The notes under the pieces: generated by a model | Seen by the model: the letters and a program-made list of their open reading frames with translations, nothing else | Told to the model about the DNA's origin: nothing | The model's database searches: none | Origin: Nitrospiraceae bacterium | Lineage (GTDB): Bacteria > Nitrospirota > Thermodesulfovibrionia > Thermodesulfovibrionales > Dissulfurispiraceae | Direction: 5' to 3' | Assembly (NCBI GenBank): GCA_003170655.1 | Contig: PMYY01000053.1 | Coordinates: 2,362 to 14,349 of the forward strand | DNA: 11,988 nt | Made by a program: the position numbers and the translations under genes | Shown here: positions 5,750 to 11,988 of the stretch, in pieces | How the letters are laid out: every line of letters begins with the position of its first letter | Position numbering within the stretch: position 1 is the stretch's first letter

Positions 5750-7871
5750 GCGTGAGATGCCGGCTGATCGCTCAGACCTGCGCCGGCGAGCTGAGGAGTT
5801 ATTGAAGCAGCATGGCGAAGTGGACAAAATGTCGCACGCTAGTTTAAAGAGCATACTCCATGAGTTACAGGTGCATCAGATTGAACTGCAAATGCAGAAT
5901 GATGAACTTCGCAGCACGCAACAGGAACTTGAAACCGCCCGCGAAAAATATTTCGCTCTCTATGACTTGGCTCCAGTGGGATATGTCACCCTCAGTGGGA
6001 ACGGAATCATCCTGGAATCCAATCTTACGGCCGCGGCATTGTTGGGTGTGAACAGAGCGAATATCATCGGTCAGCCACTGACCCGATTCATTTACAGTGA
6101 AGACCAAGACATCTACTACCTGCACCGCAAGAAGCTCTTTGAGACTGGTGGAGCAAAGTCATGCGAACTGCGGATGCTTAAGACGGACGGAGCACCATTC
6201 TGGGCATATCTGGAGGCGACGACCGCGCAGGACGACGGCGATGCCCCCGTGTGCCGCGTCGTGTTGAACGACATTAGCGAGCGCAAGCAGGCGGAGGCAA
6301 CCCATCTGTTCCTGTCACAGTACAGCTGGGCAACATCAGGTGATCGTTTCTTCAAAGCACTAGCACAACACTTAGCGGCCAATCTTAGAATGGACTTTGT
6401 CTGTATCGACCGGCTGGTCGGTGACGGACTCCGTGCACGGACACTCGCTGTCTACTTCGACGGTAAGTTTGAGGACAATATCGAATACGCGTTAAAAGAT
6501 ACTCCGTGCGGTGCAGTGGTTGATAAGAAAATTTGTTGCTTTCCCCAAAAAGTCCGTCATCTCTTCCCCAATGATGCAGTGCTGCAGGAAATGGTTGCTG
6601 AAAGCTATGCCGGAGTTACACTCCTCAGCTCTGATGGGAAGCCCATCGGACTGATCGCCGTCATCGGAAGAGCTCCGCTCACAAGTCCACAACGCGCAGA
6701 GCAAGTGTTAAAGCTTGTTGCTGACCGGGCGGCAGGTGAACTGGAGCGTAAAGGTATCGAAGAATCACTAAGGCAAAGCGAGGCTTTTAACAAAAGCATC
6801 ATTGACAGCAGCTCCGACTGTATAAAGGTTCTCGATTTGCAGGGGAGATTGCAGTACATGAGCCCAAATGGACGTAAGATTCTCGGCATCGTTGATATGC
6901 AGCCCTTTGTTGGAATGCATTATGCAGATTTCTGGAAGGACTCTGTAAAGGATGATGTGTGTCAGGCCATTGAGCGGGCAAAGGCTGGAGGTCACGGAAA
7001 TTTCACTGGCTATTGCTCCACATTGGATGGCACACCAAAGTGGTGGGACGTCAGTATCACTCCCATACTAAATACGCAGCAGGATGTACAAAGCATACTC
7101 GTTATTTCGCGGGACATCACCGACCGCAAGTGGGCAGAGGAGCAAATCAAAAGACTGAACGATGACCTACTTGAAAGAAACGATAAGTTGGAGTTCGCTA
7201 ACAAAGAACTCGAAGCGTTTAGTTACTCGGTTTCGCACGACCTTCGGGCACCCTTGCGGCATATGGCTGGCTTCGCAAAAATGCTTCAGAAAAAACTAGT
7301 CGACGACCCTGACAAAAAAACTCACCAATACATGGCTTCGATAATAGCTGCCTCAAAAAAGATGGAGAGGCTTATCGACGATCTGCTCTCTTTCTCGCAA
7401 ATCGGGAGTGCAGAGTTACAAAGGAGAAAGGTGAGTTTAAACTCCCTCTTGAATGAGGTGGTCAGCGAAATTAAGGACGAACTGCAGGAACGACAGGTTA
7501 GATGGGAGATCGATGAACTACCTGATGTACTCGGTGATCGGTCACTATTAAGACTTGTAATTGTCAATCTTGTCTCAAATGCAGTTAAATTCACCAGCTC
7601 TCGTCCACAGGCTGAAATCAAGATTGGATGCAATGATGAGGATGATAAATTCACCTGTTCAATCTCGGATAATGGCGTGGGGTTTGACATGAAATATGCG
7701 GAAAGACTCTTCGGCGTATTTCAGCGCCTTCACACTGAAGAGGAATTTGAAGGTACAGGCATTGGCTTGGCAACTGTGCAGCGCATTATTTCCCGTCATG
7801 GCGGAAGAATCTGGGCTGAAGGGTCTGTGGGGCAAGGCGCAACGTTTTACTTTACATTGCCAAAAATTTAA
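5733..7871 (+). CDS. Soluble PAS-GAF-PAS histidine kinase (kinase 1)
   Basis: A 712-residue sensor kinase without membrane segments. The start is GTG 5733 (GTG 5736 or ATG 5757 also possible), placed about 6 bases after GGAGGTGG. Order: N-terminal helical region with LHELQVHQIELQMQNDEL (43-60); PAS (about 70-187, ending NDISERKQAE); GAF (about 195-338, with KDTPCGAVV and FP motifs); PAS (about 345-470, ending RDITDRK); a coiled linker; HisKA with phosphoacceptor H502 in SVSHDLRAPLRH; and HATPase_c (about 600-712). The N box is NLVSNAVKF (N616), G1 is DNGVGF (646-651) and G2 is GTGIGLA (674-680), so ATP binding looks intact. It has no receiver domain. It lies 27 bases before the next kinase's first ATG. 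The likely role is cytoplasmic sensing of a small ligand or redox state and phosphorylation of a separate regulator such as the one at 11238. Confidence 0.93.
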   Translation: MVEANRREMPADRSDLRRRAEELLKQHGEVDKMSHASLKSILHELQVHQIELQMQNDELRSTQQELETAREKYFALYDLAPVGYVTLSGNGIILESNLTAAALLGVNRANIIGQPLTRFIYSEDQDIYYLHRKKLFETGGAKSCELRMLKTDGAPFWAYLEATTAQDDGDAPVCRVVLNDISERKQAEATHLFLSQYSWATSGDRFFKALAQHLAANLRMDFVCIDRLVGDGLRARTLAVYFDGKFEDNIEYALKDTPCGAVVDKKICCFPQKVRHLFPNDAVLQEMVAESYAGVTLLSSDGKPIGLIAVIGRAPLTSPQRAEQVLKLVADRAAGELERKGIEESLRQSEAFNKSIIDSSSDCIKVLDLQGRLQYMSPNGRKILGIVDMQPFVGMHYADFWKDSVKDDVCQAIERAKAGGHGNFTGYCSTLDGTPKWWDVSITPILNTQQDVQSILVISRDITDRKWAEEQIKRLNDDLLERNDKLEFANKELEAFSYSVSHDLRAPLRHMAGFAKMLQKKLVDDPDKKTHQYMASIIAASKKMERLIDDLLSFSQIGSAELQRRKVSLNSLLNEVVSEIKDELQERQVRWEIDELPDVLGDRSLLRLVIVNLVSNAVKFTSSRPQAEIKIGCNDEDDKFTCSISDNGVGFDMKYAERLFGVFQRLHTEEEFEGTGIGLATVQRIISRHGGRIWAEGSVGQGATFYFTLPKI

Positions 7872-7913
7872 GAGCTTTCGACCTTAAACAGAATAAAAAT
7901 GGATGAGGATGTG

Positions 7914-10900
7914 ATGAAGAAAATAAAGGTAAAACCCCCTAAACCGACTACCTCAGCGAAGAAGTCTTCATCTAAAACATCCAAATCTAAATCTCAAAAA
8001 TCTCTCGTTGGGGAAAATGCCTCTTCAACGCTGCAGTCCAAAAGGGCAGCGAATCGCTCACAGCAATCTGAAACAGAAGTCGTCGGCGTGTTCGCCTCCG
8101 CCGGCAATATCACTTCACGCAAGCGCATGGAGATGGCGTTGCAAGAAAGCGAAGAGGCATTTCGGACTTTGGCTGAAACGGTGCCGCAGATTGTCTGGGC
8201 TACCAGGGCCGACGGCTGGAACGTCTTTTTCAATAAGCGGTGGGTGAAATACACGGGTTTGACGCTGGAGGAGAGTTACGGCCACGGCTGGAATATTCCC
8301 TTCCATCCCGATGATAAAAAGAGAGCGTGGGATGCCTGGCAGAAGGCGACAAAGCATGGTGCTACATATTCACTTGAGGTGCGCCTCAGGCGAGCGGATG
8401 GCGTCTATCGCTGGTGGTTGGTTCGGGGCGTTCCGTCGCTTAACGCTGCAGGCAAGATTATCAAATGGTTTGGCACTTGCACCGATATTGATGATCTGAA
8501 GCAGGCGGAACGTCGTCAGACTCTTTCGACTGAAATCCTTGGCATTCTTAATAACCCACCTTCGATGGATAAAGCGATCAGCAAAATTATCACAACACTG
8601 AAGCGGGAAACTGGTTTCGATGCTATAGGGGTTCGCTTGCAACGAGGTGATGACTTCCCTTATATTGCGCAGGACGGTTTTTCCAAGGAATTTATCCTAG
8701 CTGAAAATTCACTGGCTGTTCGTACCCAGAATGGAGGAGTTTGCGTAGATAAGGACGGCAACGTTTGCCTGGAATGCACATGCGGCATGGTAATCTCCGG
8801 AAAGACCAATCCGACAAATCCCATTTTTACTCCAAAGGGAAGTTGCTGGACCAATGAGTCATGTGCAAGACCAGACCGCCCGATTGAGGATACAAGGCTT
8901 CATCCCCGAGACCGCTGCGTACATGAGGGTTACCATTCCGTTGCGCTTATCCCACTGCATGCCGGAAAACGAATTATAGGCATACTTCAACTTAACGACC
9001 ATAGACCCAACCAGTTCACACTTGAAATGATTTCTTTCTTGGAGGATATAGGGGCACTCATCGGTATTGCAGTTGCCCGCAAACGAGCAGAGGATGAGAT
9101 GAAAAAAGCAAAGGAACTGGCCGATGCCCTGAACTTACAGCTCAAAGCCGCCAATGAGGACTTGGAGGAACGGGTAGCCGCTCGCACCGCCGATCTCAGC
9201 AGGACCAATAAACAACTCACGCAAGAGATCGGTGAACGAAAACGGGCCGAGGAACAATTGACTCATGCATTGAAGGAAGCCAAGCAGCGCGCCGGCGAGA
9301 CCGAGGCGGTACTAACGGCAATCAACGACGCAGTGCTGGTATATGACTCCGATATGAACGTTGTGCACACAAATCCCGGATTTCTCCCAGTGTATGGGTT
9401 TGATCCCGTCGGTATGAACGTCCGCAATATCATCGAGCAATCCCAATGTCGCTACCTCGATGACAGTCCGTTTCTCTTTGAAGATCAACCAACACCACGC
9501 GCCCTGCGCGGTGAAAAGGTTCTCAATCTACAGTTCCGGATTACCCGGCTCGACGGCCAAGAGCGCATACTTGAAACTTCATCTGCCCCCTTGCTCATTG
9601 GCGACCGCCTTGTCGGCACTGTTACCGTCTGGCACGATATCACAGAGCGCAAGAAAGCAGAAGAGGCTCTGCGGGCGAACGATGAGCAGTTTCGTGCTCT
9701 GGCTGATTCCATCCCGAACCTTGCGTGGTGGGCAAACGGTGATGGCTACATCACATGGTACAACCGGCGTTGGTATGAGTATACTGGCACTGCGCCGGAG
9801 CAGATGGCAGGCTGGGGTTGGCAGCGCGTACATGACCCCGAAGTGTTGCCCACAGTCATGGAGCGATGGAAGGAGTCGATTGCCACCGGTGAACCGTTTG
9901 ATATGGAATTTCCGCTGCTTGGAGCCGATGGGCTATTCCGCCCCTTTCTCACGCGTGTCTTGCCATTGAAGAATTCGGCAGGCCAGGTACTCCGGTGGTT
10001 CGGCACTAATACTGACATATACGAGCTTAAGAAGGCAGAAGAGGCGCTAAGAAGGAGTGAAGAGCGACTAAAACTGGCTCTGGATGCAGCGGAATTGGCA
10101 ACATGGGACTGGCACGTGCCGAGCGGCGAGGTCATTTGGAACGAGCTACATTACAGAATGTTAGGCTATCAACCAGGAGAGGTAAGGCCAAGCTACCAAG
10201 CGTGGAGCAGCCGAGTTTATCATGAGGACCTCGCAGCCACAGAAAAAGAGATCCGTAGATGCATGGACGAAGGTTGCGATTATATGAGTGAGTTTCGAGT
10301 GCAGGCTCCTAACGGGACTGTGCGGTGGATTGAGGCGCGTGGCAGATTCGAACAGGACTCGTCCGGTCGGGCCGTTCGTTCGTACGGCGCCATGATGGAC
10401 ATCACAGAACGCAAACTGATCCAGGAACAAATCAAGAGACTGAATGATGACCTGCTTGCAAGGAACGAGCAGTTAGAGTTCGCTAACAAAGAGCTCGAAT
10501 CGTTCGTCTACTCTATTGCACATGACCTACGTGGGCCGCTTCGTCACATATCAGGGTTTGCTGACATCCTGATGAAGAACATTGCAGAGAAGCTGGACGA
10601 GAAAGACAAACGATATTTTTTCAAAATCTGTAATGGTACCGAAAAGATGAGTCGTCTTATCGAAGATCTTCTAAACCTTTCCAGAATTTCACGACAGGAG
10701 CTTCAGCGGACAGAGGTTAATGTGAGCGAAATAGCAGCATCGGTAGTTGCTGAACTGCGCGAAGCCCATCCAGACAGGAGCGTGGAGGTTGCTATTAAGG
10801 GAGGCCTAAACGCCTTTGCTGACGGTGGATTGATAGAGGTCGTCCTTGCGAACCTGCTAGGGAATGCCTGGAAATTCACCATGATGGCCGCTCATGCCCG

Positions 10901-11150
10901 CATCGAATTAGGAACTATCGAGCGGGATGATAAAATCGTTTATTATGTTAAAGATAATGGTGCAGGGTTCAACCAGAAATATGCTGGAAAGATGTTTTGG
11001 CCTTTCCACCAACTCCATTCGGAGGAAGCGTTTCTGGGTACAGGGATAGGCCTTGCTATTGTCGAGCGAATCATCCGCAGTCATAGAGGCAAAGTTTGGG
11101 CAGAAGGTGCAGAGGGAAAAGGTGCTACGATCTATTTCAGTTTGGCCTGA
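7914..11150 (+). CDS. Soluble PAS-GAF-PAS-PAS-PAS histidine kinase (kinase 2)
   Basis: A 1078-residue cytoplasmic sensor kinase. I prefer ATG 7914, with GAGG at 7905-7908 five bases upstream, over in-frame ATG 7899, which has no clear ribosome binding site. Numbered from 7914: a Lys/Ser/Thr-rich disordered tail (1-35); PAS (about 80-200, ending TDIDDLKQAE); GAF (about 203-390) with seven cysteines C277, C285, C288, C290, C311, C317 and C335; coiled coil (391-460, LEERVAARTADLSRTNKQL); three more PAS domains (about 461-585, 587-710, 712-840; two end in DITERK and one in TDIYELKKAE); HisKA with H870 in AHDLRGPLRH; and HATPase_c with N984 (NLLGNAWKF), DNGAGF (1014-1019) and GTGIGLA (1042-1048). 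No transmembrane or receiver domain is present. Its HisKA region is closely related to that of kinase 1, so both may feed the same regulator. The signal is unknown. Confidence 0.93.
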   Translation: MKKIKVKPPKPTTSAKKSSSKTSKSKSQKSLVGENASSTLQSKRAANRSQQSETEVVGVFASAGNITSRKRMEMALQESEEAFRTLAETVPQIVWATRADGWNVFFNKRWVKYTGLTLEESYGHGWNIPFHPDDKKRAWDAWQKATKHGATYSLEVRLRRADGVYRWWLVRGVPSLNAAGKIIKWFGTCTDIDDLKQAERRQTLSTEILGILNNPPSMDKAISKIITTLKRETGFDAIGVRLQRGDDFPYIAQDGFSKEFILAENSLAVRTQNGGVCVDKDGNVCLECTCGMVISGKTNPTNPIFTPKGSCWTNESCARPDRPIEDTRLHPRDRCVHEGYHSVALIPLHAGKRIIGILQLNDHRPNQFTLEMISFLEDIGALIGIAVARKRAEDEMKKAKELADALNLQLKAANEDLEERVAARTADLSRTNKQLTQEIGERKRAEEQLTHALKEAKQRAGETEAVLTAINDAVLVYDSDMNVVHTNPGFLPVYGFDPVGMNVRNIIEQSQCRYLDDSPFLFEDQPTPRALRGEKVLNLQFRITRLDGQERILETSSAPLLIGDRLVGTVTVWHDITERKKAEEALRANDEQFRALADSIPNLAWWANGDGYITWYNRRWYEYTGTAPEQMAGWGWQRVHDPEVLPTVMERWKESIATGEPFDMEFPLLGADGLFRPFLTRVLPLKNSAGQVLRWFGTNTDIYELKKAEEALRRSEERLKLALDAAELATWDWHVPSGEVIWNELHYRMLGYQPGEVRPSYQAWSSRVYHEDLAATEKEIRRCMDEGCDYMSEFRVQAPNGTVRWIEARGRFEQDSSGRAVRSYGAMMDITERKLIQEQIKRLNDDLLARNEQLEFANKELESFVYSIAHDLRGPLRHISGFADILMKNIAEKLDEKDKRYFFKICNGTEKMSRLIEDLLNLSRISRQELQRTEVNVSEIAASVVAELREAHPDRSVEVAIKGGLNAFADGGLIEVVLANLLGNAWKFTMMAAHARIELGTIERDDKIVYYVKDNGAGFNQKYAGKMFWPFHQLHSEEAFLGTGIGLAIVERIIRSHRGKVWAEGAEGKGATIYFSLA

Positions 11151-11237
11151 ACATGGCGATAATTAAATAAGTGCATGGGATAGTGTATTTTCGGCTATTC
11201 CGATATCCTGTTACGCAATTCGGGAATAAAAAAGAGA

Positions 11238-11621
11238 ATGATTTATATTGTTGACGATAGTCCGACTGACATAGAACTTACGACTATTGCGCTAGAGGCG
11301 ACCGGACGAGAAATAGTTGTCCGCTCTGCAACTGACGGCAAGTCCGCGCTTGCAATGCTCAGAAGTGGACTTGGGGTGCCAGCCCTAATATTGCTCGATC
11401 TGAAGATGCCTGGCATGAGCGGCATCGAAATGCTCCGTGAAATACGTGCCGACGATCGTCTAAGAGGTCTCCCCGTTGTGGTAGTCACGTCCTCAGCACT
11501 GGAATCAGACAAGACGGAAGCAATTGCTGCCGGAGCCAGCGACTATATTCAGAAGCCTTTAGAGTTAGCCAAGTTCAGCGAAGATTTGGATTCTATTCTG
11601 CGTCGCTTGTTGCCGAGTTAG
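11238..11621 (+). CDS. Single-domain response regulator, CheY/Rcp1-like
   Basis: A 127-residue receiver domain with nothing after it. Key residues are all present: acidic D6/D7 (YIVDDSPTD), phosphoacceptor D54 (LLDLKMPGMSG), T84 (VVVVTSS) and K106 (YIQKPLE). The length matches a stand-alone receiver, and the DLKMPGMSG form resembles the Rcp1 regulators that partner phytochrome-type kinases. It has no DNA-binding or enzymatic output, so the signal must pass on by protein-protein contact or a further phosphotransfer. It follows kinase 2 after 87 bases. The AAGAG just before ATG 11238 is closer than ideal for a ribosome binding site. It is probably the partner of one or both upstream kinases. 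Confidence 0.93.
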   Translation: MIYIVDDSPTDIELTTIALEATGREIVVRSATDGKSALAMLRSGLGVPALILLDLKMPGMSGIEMLREIRADDRLRGLPVVVVTSSALESDKTEAIAAGASDYIQKPLELAKFSEDLDSILRRLLPS

Positions 11622-11723
11622 TTTTTGGTGTCTTCCTTCAAATTCCTTCTCCGATGATTTTCGAGGAAATATTCTACGCGATCAAGCGTATCAATTTTAG
11701 AGATTCTGTGAGCACCTAACATT

Positions 11724-11743
11724 AACAAGCCAACTGTTTTTTT
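11724..11743 (+). terminator. Weak candidate terminator after the response regulator
   Basis: A 4-bp stem AACA/TGTT around a 7-base loop is followed by a run of seven T at 11737-11743, about 100 bases after the regulator stop. The stem is too short to be confident, but the T-run is the only one in this tail. Confidence 0.2.
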
Positions 11744-11796
11744 AGAAATTTGCACTAGGAATCATCGACTACTTGGTGGAATTTTGATCCGACCCC

Positions 11797-11937
11797 TCAA
11801 TATTTCCGCTTGTACCCATCCGTCCATTCAGGATAATCTCCTTCGTATAGCTGTGAGAAGTATCCATGCCTCTTTTCCCAAAAAATCTCAATTCGTAGGG
11901 TCGGAACTGACAGCCGGAGAGATTAGTCCTCGACCGC
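11797..11937 (-). pseudogene. Start-less minus-strand open frame, possible gene remnant
   Basis: A minus-strand frame of 46 codons ending TGA (11799-11797) and opening after a TAG, with no ATG. It reads FFWEKRHGYFSQLYEGDY and then PEWTDGYKRKY before the stop. The aromatic-rich, non-random composition is compatible with the C-terminal end of a real protein, but I recognise no family. The upstream stop means it is not the intact tail of a gene entering from beyond the right edge. It may be a decayed fragment. Confidence 0.2.
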
Positions 11938-11988
11938 TATTCGATTCGATCAGACGAAAGGGTCGGGGACGCGACTCTCAGCAAAACT

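Larger units (their letters stand above)
11622..11988. other. Gene-poor right edge
   Basis: No convincing gene is seen. There is a weak AACA/TGTT hairpin followed by seven T (11724-11743), a start-less minus-strand open frame (11797-11937), and the heptamer CCGACCC (11789-11795) with inverted copies GGGTCGG at 11899-11905 and 11960-11966. This could be the edge of a small mobile or repeat element that continues beyond the window. Confidence 0.5.

Noticed and set aside
9460..9969. + strand 169-codon open frame inside kinase 2
   Set aside because: It is an alternative frame within well-conserved PAS domains, with Ser/Arg/Pro-rich shadow composition.
1..11988. CRISPR array, tRNA or rRNA genes
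   Set aside because: No regularly spaced direct repeats and no recognisable tRNA or rRNA sequence were seen on either strand.

Overview
The window holds two functional blocks separated by gene-poor, repeat-bearing DNA; every clear gene is on the + strand. Base composition is balanced by eye. The PAS/GAF histidine kinase architecture (N-terminal 'LHELQVHQIELQMQNDEL' type segment, GAF domains of the kind common in Geobacter/Syntrophus relatives), the group 3-type [NiFe] hydrogenase and the B12-type radical SAM protein together suggest an anaerobic bacterium, most likely of the former Deltaproteobacteria (Desulfobacterota) or a nearby phylum. This placement is an inference; there is no rRNA or other phylogenetic marker here.

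Region 1 (1-3442) is a compact hydrogenase operon. It begins with the tail of a Roadblock/LC7 (MglB-like) protein, then a small cysteine-containing V4R-like sensor protein, the hydrogenase small subunit with three predicted [4Fe-4S] clusters, the large subunit with both NiFe-binding CxxC motifs, and a 2[4Fe-4S] ferredoxin. The V4R/small-subunit and large-subunit/ferredoxin junctions are ATGA overlaps, and the large subunit follows the small one by 9 bases, so the four genes from 367 to 3442 are almost certainly co-translated. The small and large subunits look most like the MvhG/MvhA (group 3c) type, but no MvhD, diaphorase, maturation protease or hyp genes are in view. The natural reading is a cytoplasmic hydrogenase exchanging electrons with its own ferredoxin and accompanied by small regulatory or sensory proteins.

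Region 2 (3443-5732) contains a perfect 37-bp inverted repeat around a 41-base centre, a small doubtful ORF running through it, a cobalamin-binding-type radical SAM enzyme, and about 660 bases without a clear gene. That last stretch carries a minus-strand open frame with no ATG, an extended -10 promoter candidate, and a remnant of a PAS-domain tail in the wrong frame just before the next gene.

Region 3 (5733-11621) is a signalling cassette: two soluble multi-PAS/GAF hybrid-free histidine kinases (712 and 1078 residues) with closely related dimerisation/phosphoacceptor modules, then a single-domain CheY/Rcp1-like response regulator with no output domain. The likely flow is ligand or redox sensing by PAS/GAF domains, autophosphorylation of His502 (kinase 1) and His870 (kinase 2), and transfer to Asp54 of the regulator. 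The final 367 bases have no convincing gene, only a weak terminator-like site, repeated GGGTCGG/CCGACCC heptamers and a start-less minus-strand open frame.
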